Source: Thermohalobaculum sp039030715
Lineage (GTDB): Bacteria > Pseudomonadota > Alphaproteobacteria > Rhodobacterales > Rhodobacteraceae
Direction: 5' to 3'
Assembly (NCBI GenBank): GCA_039030715.1
Contig: JBCCDU010000010.1
Location: forward strand, 1-64,000
Length of the DNA stretch: 64,000 nt
The notes below the pieces were generated by a model that saw nothing but the letters and a program-made list of their open reading frames with translations, was not told where the DNA came from and made no database searches. The translations under genes were made by a program, and so were the position numbers. Positions 1 to 9,250 of the stretch are shown one piece after another. Numbering within the stretch: the first letter of the stretch is position 1; each line of letters begins with the position of its first letter.

Positions 1-574
1 CCGTCAGTTCAAGGCCCCGGCGCCGAACATGCTGTGGGTCAGCGACTTTACCTATGTGGCGACGTGGCAGGGTTTCGTTCACGTGGCCTTCGTCATAGAC
101 GCTTTCGCGCGCCGCATTGTGGGATGGCGGGTCAGTCGGACGGCTCATGCCGGGTTTGTGCTCGACGCCCTCGAACAGGCCGTTCATCAGCGACAACCCG
201 GATCGGGCCTGGTCCATCATTCGGACCGCGGATCGCAATATCTGTCCATTCGCTACACCGAGCGCCTGGCAGAGGCGGGGATCGAACCTTCCGTCGGCAG
301 CTTGGGCGACAGTTATGACAATGCCCTGGCCGAGACGATCAACGGCCTGTTCAAAGCCGAAGTCATCCACCGGCGTGGGTCATGGCGCAGCTTCGACGCT
401 GTGGAATACGCCACCCTCGAATGGATCGAATGGTTCAACAACCGCCGCCTGCTGGAACCCATCGGGAATATCCCGCCGGCAGAGGCCGAGGCAAACTTCT
501 ACGCAGCGCTGGATAGATCAGACATAGCCGCGTAACTAAGATCAATCAGCCTCCGGCAAACCCGGCGCGGTTCA
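1..574 (+). mobile_element. Right end of an IS3-family insertion sequence
   Basis: The window opens inside an IS3-family element. Its orfB reading frame runs to the stop at 533-535, and the sequence up to 574 has the form of an IS3 right terminal repeat, ending in GCGCGGTTCA. From 575 onward the sequence reads as the inside of an IS630-type transposase frame, so the IS3 copy appears to have inserted into an older IS630 element. The left end and any target duplication lie outside the window. The exact right boundary is inferred from the usual IS3 terminus, not from a visible duplication. Confidence 0.75.
2..535 (+). CDS. IS3-family transposase OrfB, C-terminal part (5' end outside window)
   Basis: This is the catalytic integrase-core part of an IS3-family OrfB, which cuts and joins DNA during copy-out/paste-in transposition. 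The frame is open from base 2. All three DDE acidic positions can be seen: the Asp of SDFTYV, the Asp of HHSDRGSQY, and the Glu of NALAETINGLFKAE. It ends with the usual region after WFNNRR. The N-terminal HTH-21 segment and OrfA lie left of the window. No lesion is visible in the part present, so this copy could be active. The first in-window ATG (29) is internal and is not the true start. Confidence 0.9.
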   Translation, partial: RQFKAPAPNMLWVSDFTYVATWQGFVHVAFVIDAFARRIVGWRVSRTAHAGFVLDALEQAVHQRQPGSGLVHHSDRGSQYLSIRYTERLAEAGIEPSVGSLGDSYDNALAETINGLFKAEVIHRRGSWRSFDAVEYATLEWIEWFNNRRLLEPIGNIPPAEAEANFYAALDRSDIAA

Positions 575-1473
575 CGATGACTTTGCTGGTCCTTCGTTGC
601 GGGTTTTGGCGAAGCGGTGCCGGAATGGCCCGCATGCCCGCCGGTTGCTTGCGCTTGCAGCGATCCATGACGGCGCCCATCGCAGCGATACCGCACGTCT
701 TGCCCAAGCCGGTCTGCAAATCATCCACGGCAGGGCGACCCGATTCTACCCCGAAGGTCCCGACGGAATGATCGACCGCCAAGGCTCCGGCCCGCCGTCC
801 CGGTTGACTTATGCTCGAAGTGCAGCCCTCAAGCGGGCAGTCGAGGATGGGTCGACGCCGTATATGGATGGTGTTGTGATCGACCTCGTACAGCGGGTCT
901 GGGTCCAATTCGCCGTCAGCGTCATCCGGCAGACCTTGGGACGGGAACTGCGCCCGGCGGGGTTTCGCGAGCTCTCGGCACGGCCCCGGCATTTCGCCCA
1001 GGGTCCCCATGCCATCGAGACGCTCAAAAAAACTTCCCAGCTATGGTGCGCGACATCCGTGTCCAGAATGGATGGTCGCCAGCAGAGGTATGGTGGCAGG
1101 ATGAGGCGAGGTTAGGGCAAAAGAACAAGATCACGCGCGGATGGACCAAGCGTCCCCAGCGCACCCGCGCGCCGCACGATCAGCGCACGAAGTGGGCGTG
1201 TATCTGCAGTGCGAACTGCCCTGCGACAGGCAAAGGCGCTGGCCTGGTCATGTCGTAGGCCGACACCCATGCAATGGGCGAGCATCTGAAGTTGATCAGC
1301 GCCGAGGTTGCCCCTGATGCGCACGCGATCCTGATTGTCGATCAAGCCGGATGGCATACGTCGCTGAAGTTCGAAATGCCGCACAACATCGCTTTGCTGT
1401 CTCTGCCGCCACGGTCGCCGGAACCGGGCCCGGTGGAAAATGTCTGTCAGCTCATCCGCGAGAATTGGGTTCT
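575..1473 (+). pseudogene. Decayed IS630-family transposase
   Basis: This is a remnant of an IS630-family (DDE_3) transposase. The 5' end is cut off by the IS3 element. From about 576 one frame encodes the N-terminal helix-turn-helix region (RCRNGPHARRLLALAA, LQIIHGRATRF). At an A7 run (1026-1032) homology moves to the -1 frame, which continues with WWQDEARLGQKNK and, after an in-frame TAG at 1256-1258, with ILIVDQAGWH and PPRSPEPGPVENV. The TAG replaces what is normally a Tyr in the PYADTH-like stretch. The usual C-terminal tail after ENW is missing. The A-run shift could be the family's programmed -1 frameshift, but the nonsense codon and both truncations mean this copy cannot make transposase. 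Confidence 0.8.
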
Positions 1474-1491
1474 GATTTGTCAGAGTTGGTA

Positions 1492-2661
1492 TCACGCCTT
1501 CTGGATCAGCGGGGCGGGTTGGGCTTCGATCGCATCTTCCGGCGCTTCGAAGTCGAAGGCCTCCAGCCGGTCGGCCCGGGTTCCGGCCTTTTGTGCGGAA
1601 ATCTTGATCTTCTCGATATCGCCGGCTGCGAGCGTGAAGTGGCGGTCGAGGTTGCCGACCCGTTCTACCAGACGGTCCATGTCCTTGGCCAGCAGGCCCA
1701 GCTCGCGGCGGATCCGTCCGGCCTCCTTGCGCATGCGGGCGTCTTTCATCACGCCGCGCATGGTATTGAGGACCGCCATGGCCGTCGTGGGAGAGACGAT
1801 CCAGACCCGGGCCTGAAAGCCAGTGCGCACCACATCGGCGAAATTGGCGTGAAGTTCGGCATAGACCGCTTCGGAGGGCAGGAAGAGCAGCGCGCTGTCG
1901 GCGGTTTCGCCCTCGATGATGTAGCGTTCGGCAATATGCTGGATATGGGTTGTGACAGCGCTGCGCAGGGCGCGGGCGGCGCGTTTGGCCTCGTCGTCAG
2001 TGTTGGCGGCGCGCAGCGCCTCGTAGGCTTCAAGCGGGAATTTCGAGTCGATCACGATCGGGCCCGGCGGGTTCGGCAGGTCGATCAGGCAATCGGCGCG
2101 GCGGCCGTTCGAGAGCGTTTCCTGAAAGCGATAGGCGCTGGGCGGCAGGGCGTGGCCGACGATCTCCTGCAACTGGATCTCGCCGAAGGCGCCGCGGGTC
2201 TGTTTGTTCGAGAGGATGTCCTGCAGCGTCAGCACATCGCCCGAGAGCTTTTCGATATTGCCCTGGGCCTTGTCGATCGCCTCCAGCCGCTGCTGCAGAT
2301 CGCCCAGCGAGCGCGCTGTGCGGGTGGCGGAGGCGGTCAGGCTCTCGCCCATCCTGGCGGAGACTTGTTCGAGCCGGTGGTTGACGGTCTCCATCAGCCG
2401 CGACTGGGCGGCGATCTGGGCCTCGTTCACTTGGGTGAGCCCGCCCTGGAGTTGCTGCTGGTTCTGACCCAGCACGGCCAGGGACTGGCCGAGTTCATGG
2501 ACATTATGGGCCAGTGGCTCGACAGCGCGTGCGGTGCGGCGCCCGGCGCTGAAGGCGAGGATCGCCAGAACCAGCATCAGAAGCGCCAGCAGAACTGCTC
2601 CCGCCAGCAGGATCACCAGCGGATCGGACCAGTCCGGCGGCCAGGTCAGTGCATCGTTCAT
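1492..2661 (-). CDS. rmuC: DNA recombination protein RmuC
   Basis: RmuC-family protein of 389 aa, thought to be a nuclease-like factor that limits recombination at inverted repeats. A single membrane segment near residues 13-39 (from about DPLVILLAG to LAFSAG) is followed by a long coiled coil and then the conserved RmuC core (NKQTRGAFGEIQLQEIV, ADCLIDLP, VIDSKFPLEAY, ALLFLPSEAVYAELH, VWIVSPTTAMAVLNT). The start at MNDALTW is preferred because its ATG overlaps the TGA of mutL (ATGA), which points to translational coupling. A longer frame extends 23 codons upstream into mutL and is unlikely to be used. The stop lies close to the edge of the IS630 remnant, but the C-terminus looks complete. Confidence 0.92.
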   Translation of the reverse strand: MNDALTWPPDWSDPLVILLAGAVLLALLMLVLAILAFSAGRRTARAVEPLAHNVHELGQSLAVLGQNQQQLQGGLTQVNEAQIAAQSRLMETVNHRLEQVSARMGESLTASATRTARSLGDLQQRLEAIDKAQGNIEKLSGDVLTLQDILSNKQTRGAFGEIQLQEIVGHALPPSAYRFQETLSNGRRADCLIDLPNPPGPIVIDSKFPLEAYEALRAANTDDEAKRAARALRSAVTTHIQHIAERYIIEGETADSALLFLPSEAVYAELHANFADVVRTGFQARVWIVSPTTAMAVLNTMRGVMKDARMRKEAGRIRRELGLLAKDMDRLVERVGNLDRHFTLAAGDIEKIKISAQKAGTRADRLEAFDFEAPEDAIEAQPAPLIQKA

Positions 2662-4502
2662 CTTCGCGCGAAAAGCCGTTCGATATCGGCGAGGCCGAGG
2701 CTGACCCAGGTGGGTCGCCCGTGATTGCACTGCCCGGAATTCGGCGTTTCCTCCATCTCGCGCAGGAGGGCGTTCATCTCCTCGCCCGAGAGGCGCCTGC
2801 CGGAACGGACCGAGCCATGACAGGCGATGCGGCTGAGAATGGCGTTCAGCCGGGCGGTCAGCGTTTCGGAGGCGCCGAGATCGCGGAGCTCGTCGGCGAT
2901 GTCGCGGATCATGCCCGCGATATCGGCCTGGCCGAGCAGGGCGGGGATCTCTCGCACGCAGATCGCACCCTCGCCGAAGGCTTCGATGACGAGGCCCATG
3001 GTTTCGAGCGCGTCGCCATGATCGAGGAGGAGCGCCGCCTCCGGCCCAAGTTCCACGATCTCCGGGATCAGCAGGCCCTGGCGCTTGACACCGGCCTCGG
3101 CCATCTGGCTCTTGAGCCGTTCATAGACCAGCCGCTCATGGGCCGCGTGCTGGTCTACGATCACGATGCCCTCGGCGGTCTGGGCGATCACGTAGTTCTC
3201 ATGGATCTGCGCCCTGGCCGCGCCCAAGGGGGCGTTGGCGGTCTCCTCGACCGCGGGCTCGATCCGGGCGGAGACCGCGGCCTCGGCGAATCCGGGCTGC
3301 GGGTCGGTCGGTGGATCGGGCCAAGAAGCGGGCCGCTGCGATAAAAGCGCCGCCTGCAACGAGCCCTCCGAGGGACGGGAGAGAGGCGTTGCAGGCGACA
3401 AGCTGCCGGGGCGAAACGATCCCAGCGCAGCATTCGATAAGGTGGTGGGCGAGCGGTGGCCCGCTTCGGCCAGAGCATGGCGCAGGCCCGAGACGATCAG
3501 CCCGCGCACCGTGCCGGCGTCGCGAAAGCGCACTTAGGTTTTGGCGGGATGGACGTTCACATCCAGCCGGTCCACCGGGCAGTTCAGGAACAGCGCCACC
3601 ACCGGATGCCGATCGCGCGGCATCACATCCATATAGGCCGCGCGCAGGGCGCCGCTCAGCAATTTGTCGCGCACCGGGCGACCGTTGACGAAGAAATACT
3701 GCGCCACGGCAGCGCCGCGCGAGTAAGTCGGCAGGCCGGCCAGGCCACCCAGATGCAGGCCCTCACGCTCCACATCGATCGCCACCGCGTTCTGGGAAAA
3801 GTCTTGGCCCAGGATCTGCGCAATCCGGGCGGCGCGGCTGTCGAAAAGATCGCCGCTCTCTGCCGCCAGGCGTGCGAGATAGCGTCCGGTTCCTCCGCTC
3901 GATGTATCGCGGAGGGTGAAGCCGGTGCCTGGTTCGGCCAGGGCAAGGCGACGGATCACATCGTGAATCGCCTGCGTCTCGGCCCGGTCGGTCTTTAGAA
4001 ATTTCAGCCGCGCGGGCGTGGCGCAGAAGAGATCGCGCACCTCCACCGTCGTGCCCTGGCCATGGGCCGCAGGACGGGGGGCGGAGAGGGCGCGTGCCCG
4101 TGCCTCTACCAACCAGGCCTCCGCGCCCATGCGCGAGGTCAGGGTAAGCCGCGCGACCGAGGCGATGGAGGGCAGGGCCTCGCCCCGGAACCCGAAAGTG
4201 TGGATGTTGACCAGATCCTGCCCGTCGATCTTGGAGGTCGCATGACGCTCCAGCGCCAGGGCCAGGTCCCGTTTCGCAATCCCGCAGCCATTGTCCGACA
4301 CCTGGATCAGCGTCTTGCCGCCATCGGCGACGGTCACGTCGATCTGGCTGGCGCCTGCATCGATGGCGTTTTCGACCAGTTCCTTGATGGCGGAACTCGG
4401 CCTCTCGATCACCTCACCCGCCGCAATACGGTTCGCCGCCGCCTCGGAAAGACGTCGGATCTGGGGCCTTTCCCCCATCATATTGCGGTCGAGAGCGTTC
4501 AT
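2658..4502 (-). pseudogene. mutL: DNA mismatch repair protein MutL, interrupted by an in-frame TAA
   Basis: MutL couples MutS mismatch recognition to strand incision. The N-terminal GHKL ATPase domain is intact (ELVENAIDAGAS, DNGCGI, RHATSKI, TFGFRGEALPSIASVA) and runs to DVNVHPAKT. There a TAA at 3534-3536 replaces the Glu of the conserved HPAKTEVRF stretch. The frame continues directly (GTG at 3531-3533, then RFRDAGTVRGLIVSGLRHAL) through a linker and a C-terminal domain with the endonuclease motif DQHA-x2-E-x4-E, CHGSVRSG and QCNHGRPTWVSL. Nothing else is decayed. The lesion is either a real single-base (GAA to TAA) nonsense mutation or a consensus error. Restart at the GTG could give two polypeptides, but no ribosome-binding site is visible there. 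The start at 4502 (MNALDRN) is a choice; 4481 is also possible. Confidence 0.88.
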
Positions 4503-4640
4503 CACACAAGCGATAGCATGATGCTGGCCGATTCTGCCACCCAGAACCTGCCATTTGGGCGGCGAAAAATACGCGGCTGTCACGGTGCGATTTGCTGAGA
4601 GCCGCGGCAAAATCCGGCGACGCTCTTAGAAGTTACCGAT

Positions 4641-4689
4641 TTCCACCAGGTGGAAGTTGTCAAAAGGAAAAAAGTTTCCTATAGGAAAC
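4641..4689 (+). promoter_or_regulatory. Promoter and palindromic operators of the gcv operon
   Basis: A sigma-70-like promoter, TTGTCA (4657-4662) and TATAGG (4680-4685) with a 17-nt spacer, lies 139 nt before gcvT. It is embedded in TTCC/GGAA symmetry. TTCCACC-A-GGTGGAA (4641-4655) abuts the -35 box, and the perfect 16-bp palindrome GTTTCCTATAGGAAAC (4674-4689) covers the -10 box. A GGAAA-AAAG-TTTCC repeat also lies between the boxes. Placement over the -10 suggests repression or switching by a dimeric regulator. Which protein binds is unknown; no regulator gene adjoins. The leader 4690-4823 showed no recognisable glycine riboswitch core. Confidence 0.6.
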
Positions 4690-4823
4690 ACGACTCATGC
4701 CGACACCCCGATCCGGCGATCTCGAAAACGCAGGAACGTCATTTGCAGATTCGCGACAGGACTGGTTTGATCGGTCAGTCTTTCGCAGCGCCCCAACCCA
4801 GAAGCGGTGAAAGGAAAACGGCC

Positions 4824-5930
4824 ATGGCTCATGCAGCGGACAACGTGCCCCGGCAGACGCCTCTTTACGATCTGCATGTTGAGCTTGGCGCGAAAGTCGT
4901 CGACTTCGCGGGCTGGGCGATGCCGGTTCAATACCCGATGGGCATTCTGGGCGAGCATGCGCAGTGCCGCGAGAAGGCGGCGCTGTTCGATGTCTCTCAC
5001 ATGGGACAGGTCGAGCTGCGCGGCGCTGGCGCTGCGGCGGCGATGGAGGCGCTTGTGCCGAGCGCGCTGACCGGCCTGAAGCCCGGCAAGGCGCGCTATA
5101 CCGTCTTCACCAACGATACAGGCGGGATCCGCGACGATCTGATCGTCTCGAATGCGGGCGATCATCTGTTCGTGGTGGTCAATGCCTCGATGCGCGATCA
5201 GGACATCGCGCATATGCGTGCGCATCTGGGCGATGTCGACTTGCGCGAACTGACCGATCGCGCGTTGGTCGCGGTGCAGGGACCAGCGGCCGAAAGCGTG
5301 GTCGCAGCCCTTGCGCCCGCCGCCGCCGATCTGCGTTTCATGGAAACGGCGGAGATGGCGTTGATGGGCGCGCCCTGCCGGATCTCTCGCTTGGGATATA
5401 CCGGTGAGGACGGATACGAGATTTCGATCCCGGAGGATCGGGCGGTCGAGATATCTCTTGCGCTGCTCGATCACCCGGATTGCGCGCCCGCGGGTCTGGG
5501 CGCCCGCGACAGTCTGCGGCTGGAGGCCGGGCTCTGCCTCTATGGCAACGATATCGACGAGGGCACCTCGCCGGTCGAGGCGCAGATCCAATGGCTTATC
5601 CAGAAACGCCGCCGTGAGGAGGGTGGCTTCCCCGGCGCCGAGCGTATCCTGCGCGAACTGGCCGATGGCCCGGCACGCAAGCTGGTCGGGCTGCGACCCG
5701 AGGCGCGCGCCCCCGCGCGCCAGGGGGTGGAGATCGCATCGGCGGGCGAGGTCATCGGCCAGGTCACCAGCGGCGGGTTCTCGCCCACGCTGCAGGCGCC
5801 GATCTCGATCGGGTATGTCGCCGCTGCCCATGCGGAACCGGGCGACCGGGTCGATCTGATGATCCGCGGCAAGGCCAATCCGGCCGAAGTGGTCGCGCTG
5901 CCATTCGTTCAACAAAACTACAAGCGCTGA
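4824..5930 (+). CDS. gcvT: Glycine cleavage system aminomethyltransferase (T protein)
   Basis: The T protein transfers the aminomethyl carbon from lipoyl-H protein to tetrahydrofolate, giving methylene-THF and ammonia. The 368-aa length and family landmarks are normal: TPLYDLHVELGAKVVDFAGW at the N-terminus, ALFDVSHMGQ, RISRLGYTGEDGYEI, LGARDSLRLEAGLCLYGNDI, and a C-terminal barrel ending PFVQQNYKR. The start at 4824 is backed by an AAGGA ribosome-binding site 8 nt upstream; a longer open frame from 4650 would cross the promoter. It is first gene of gcvT-gcvH-gcvP, all on the same strand with 11-14 nt gaps. Confidence 0.95.
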   Translation: MAHAADNVPRQTPLYDLHVELGAKVVDFAGWAMPVQYPMGILGEHAQCREKAALFDVSHMGQVELRGAGAAAAMEALVPSALTGLKPGKARYTVFTNDTGGIRDDLIVSNAGDHLFVVVNASMRDQDIAHMRAHLGDVDLRELTDRALVAVQGPAAESVVAALAPAAADLRFMETAEMALMGAPCRISRLGYTGEDGYEISIPEDRAVEISLALLDHPDCAPAGLGARDSLRLEAGLCLYGNDIDEGTSPVEAQIQWLIQKRRREEGGFPGAERILRELADGPARKLVGLRPEARAPARQGVEIASAGEVIGQVTSGGFSPTLQAPISIGYVAAAHAEPGDRVDLMIRGKANPAEVVALPFVQQNYKR

Positions 5931-5944
5931 AGGGAAGATACATC

Positions 5945-6310
5945 ATGAGCACCTATTTCACCGAAGATCACGAGTGGCTGACGGTCGAAGGCGATACCGC
6001 CACCATCGGGATCACCACCCATGCCGCCGAACAACTGGGCGAGATCGTCTTCATCGAGCTTCAGGACGCCGGCGAAAGTTTTGCCAAGGGCGACGAGATG
6101 GGCGTGATCGAGAGCGTGAAGGCCGCCAGCGAGATCTACGCCCCCGTGGCGGGCGAGATTGTCGAGGCGAACGGCGCCGTGGTCGAAACCCCTGCCGATG
6201 TGAACGCCGACCCGGAAGGCAAGGCCTGGCTCTACAAGATCAGGATCGCGGATGCGGGCGAGCTAGACGGTCTGATGGATGCCGATGCCTACAAAGCGAT
6301 GATTGGATAA
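5945..6310 (+). CDS. gcvH: Glycine cleavage system H protein
   Basis: A 121-aa lipoyl carrier that shuttles the methylamine intermediate between the P, T and L proteins. It starts with the typical HEWL sequence. The lipoylation site is Lys59 in GVIESVKAASEIY, followed by PVAGEIVEAN and the C-terminal PEGKAWLYKI. Length and motif spacing are normal. An AGGGAAG ribosome-binding site lies just before the ATG, and the gene sits between gcvT and gcvP. Confidence 0.97.
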   Translation: MSTYFTEDHEWLTVEGDTATIGITTHAAEQLGEIVFIELQDAGESFAKGDEMGVIESVKAASEIYAPVAGEIVEANGAVVETPADVNADPEGKAWLYKIRIADAGELDGLMDADAYKAMIG

Positions 6311-6321
6311 GGGCCACCGCG

Positions 6322-9158
6322 ATGAGTTTCGAGCTGACAGACTATCTGCCCTATGACTTCGCAAACCGGCGCCATATCGGGCCCTCTCCATCGGAAATGG
6401 CCGAGATGCTGGAGACCATCGGGGTCGAGAGCCTGGACGCGCTGATCGACGACACGGTGCCCAAGGCGATCCGCCAGCAGACCCCGCTGGACTGGGGCCC
6501 GGCGCTGTCGGAACGCGATGCCCTGCATCACATGCGCCAGATCGCGGGCAAGAACCGGGTGCTGACCTCGCTGATCGGGCAGGGCTATTACGGCACCACC
6601 ACGCCGCCGGTGATCCAGCGCAATATTCTGGAGAACCCGGCCTGGTACACCGCCTATACCCCCTACCAGCCCGAAATCAGCCAGGGCCGCCTGGAGGCTT
6701 TGCTGAACTTCCAGACCATGATCAGCGACCTGACGGGGCTGGAAATCGCCAATGCCTCGCTGCTCGACGAGGCGACCGCGGCGGCCGAAGCGATGACCAT
6801 GGCCAAGCGCGTGGCGAAATCCAAGGCGGCGGCATTCTTTGTGGATGAAAACGCCCATCCTCAGACCATCGAGGTGGTCCAGACCCGTGCCGCCCCGCTG
6901 GGGGTCGAGGTGATCGTCGCTCAGCCCGACGAACTGCTGGCGGATCAGGTTTTTGGCGCGCTCTTCCAATATCCGGGCACCTATGGCCATGTCCGCGATT
7001 TTTCGGAACAGATCGCGGCGCTGCACGGGGCAAAGGCGGTGGCGATCATGGCCGCCGACCCGTTGGCGCTCTGCCTTCTGCGTTCGCCGGGAGAGGTCGG
7101 GGCGGATATCGCCATCGGCTCGACCCAGCGCTTTGGGGTGCCGATGGGCTATGGCGGCCCGCACGCCGCCTATATGGCGACCCACGATGCCTTCAAGCGC
7201 GCGATGCCGGGACGGATCATCGGGGTTTCCATCGACAGCCGGGGCAACAAGCCTATCGCCTGGCGCTACAAACGCGCGAACAGCATATCCGGCGCGAGAA
7301 GGCCAATTCCAATGTCTGCACGGCCCAGGCTCTGCTGGCCGTCATGGCCTCGATGTACGCGGTGTTCCACGGGCCCGAGGGGCTGAAGGCGATTGCGCAG
7401 AGCGTTCACCGCAAGACCGTGCGCCTGGCCATGGGGCTGGAGCAACTCGGCTATGACGTCCAGCCCAAGGCGTTCTTCGACACCATCACGGTCGAGGTCG
7501 GCGCGCTGCAGGGCGTGATCCTGAACGCCGCCGTCGCCAACGGCGTGAACCTGCGCAAGATTGGCGACACGCGGATCGGGATCAGTCTGGACGAGAAGAC
7601 CTATCCCGAGACCATCGAGGCCGTCTGGCGTGCCTTCGGCGGCGAGATGAAGGATGACAGCGCCGCCACCCGCGCCTATCGCCTGCCAGAGGCGGCGCTG
7701 CGCGATACCCCCTATCTGACCCACCCCATCTTCCACTTGAACCGGTCCGAGGCCGAGATGACCCGCTATATGCGCCGTCTCGCCGACCGGGACCTGGCGC
7801 TGGACCGGGCGATGATCCCGCTCGGCTCCTGCACCATGAAGCTGAACGCGACGGTCGAGATGATCCCGGTCACGTGGCCCGAGTTCGGCGATCTGCACCC
7901 CTTTGTGCCAGCGGACCAGGCGGCGGGGTATCATGCACTGATCGAGGATCTGGCCGACAAGCTTTGCCAGATCACCGGCTACGACGCGATGTCGATGCAG
8001 CCCAACTCCGGCGCGCAGGGGGAATATGCGGGCCTGCTGGCGATCCGCGGCTACCACGAAGCGCGCGGCGACGGGCACCGCAATATCTGCCTGATCCCGA
8101 CCTCGGCCCATGGCACCAACCCGGCCTCGGCCCAGATGGTCGGCTGGAAGGTGGTCGCTGTGAAATCGGCCGAGAACGGCGATATCGATCTGGAGGATTT
8201 CCGCGCGAAGGCCGAAGAACATGGCGACGCGCTGGCGGGCTGCATGATCACCTATCCCTCGACCCATGGGGTCTTCGAAGAAACCGTGCGCGAGGTCTGC
8301 CGGATCACCCATGACCATGGTGGTCAGGTCTATATCGACGGCGCGAACATGAACGCGATGGTGGGGCTGGCGCAACCCGGCAAGATCGGCGGCGATGTCA
8401 GCCACCTGAACCTGCACAAGACCTTCTGCATTCCCCATGGCGGCGGGGGGCCGGGCATGGGCCCGATCGGCGTCGGCGCGCATCTGGCGCCCTATCTGCC
8501 GGGCGCAGAATGCGGTGCGGTATCTGCGGCGCCCTATGGCTCGGCCTCGATCCTGCCGATCTCCTGGGCCTATTGCCTGCTGATGGCGGGCGACGGGCTG
8601 ACCCAGGCGACCAAGGTGGCGATCCTGAACGCCAACTATATCGCCCGGCGGTTGGAGGGGGCCTATGACGTCCTCTACAAATCCGCCAATGGCCGGGTCG
8701 CGCATGAATGCATCATCGACACCCGCCCCCTGAACGAGACGGCCCATGTCACCGTGGACGATGTCGCCAAGCGCCTGATCGATTGCGGCTTCCACGCCCC
8801 GACCATGAGCTGGCCGGTCGCCGGCACGCTGATGATCGAGCCGACGGAGTCCGAACCCAAGGCCGAACTCGACCGTTTCTGCGACGCCATGCTGGCGATC
8901 CGCGAGGAGGCCCGCGATATCGAGGAAGGCCGGATCGACGCCGAGAACAATCCGCTGAAGAATGCCCCGCACACGGTCGAGGATCTGGTGGGCGAATGGG
9001 ACCGCCCCTATACGCGCGAGCAGGCGTGCTATCCCCCGGGCTCGTTCCGGGTCGACAAGTACTGGGCGCCGGTCAACCGGGTTGACAATGTCTATGGCGA
9101 CCGCAATCTGGTCTGCTCGTGCCCGCCGGTGGAGGCCTATGCGGATGCCGCTGAATAA
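6322..9158 (+). pseudogene. gcvP: Glycine dehydrogenase (P protein), frameshifted
   Basis: The P protein is the PLP-dependent decarboxylase of glycine cleavage. The first part (MSFELTDYLPYDFANRRHIGPS to IIGVSIDSRGNK) reads in one frame. At about 7250-7252 homology jumps to another frame (AYRLALQTREQHIRREKANSNVCTAQ) and continues cleanly to the stop. The sequence reads AACAAGCC where AACAAGGCC is expected, so one G is missing. The PLP-lysine region NLHKTFCIPHGGGGPGMGP lies in the second part. Both halves are otherwise perfect, so the lesion is recent or a consensus error. If real, glycine cleavage would be lost even though gcvT and gcvH are intact. An independent start in the second frame (7344) is only an internal Met. 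Confidence 0.9.
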
Positions 9159-9179
9159 GGGGCGGTCTGCCGCCGTTAT

Positions 9180-9193
9180 TTGATCTCGATCAG
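9180..9193 (+). promoter_or_regulatory. FNR/FnrL-type binding site upstream of hemN
   Basis: TTGAT-CTCG-ATCAG matches the FNR consensus TTGAT-N4-ATCAA at nine of ten fixed positions. It lies 58 nt before the hemN start. In phototrophic Rhodobacterales, FnrL is known to activate oxygen-independent coproporphyrinogen oxidase genes at low oxygen, so activation of hemN is the expected role. No other regulator site was seen between gcvP and hemN. Confidence 0.75.
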
Positions 9194-9250
9194 GGAATTG
9201 CCTCCGCCATCGGTTCAGGATCCACCGGACTGCCGTTGCCGGAGGCCCCG

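Noticed and set aside
4690..4823. Possible glycine riboswitch in the gcvT leader
   Set aside because: No tandem aptamer core or conserved riboswitch motifs could be found; the leader is short and the symmetry present is at the promoter.
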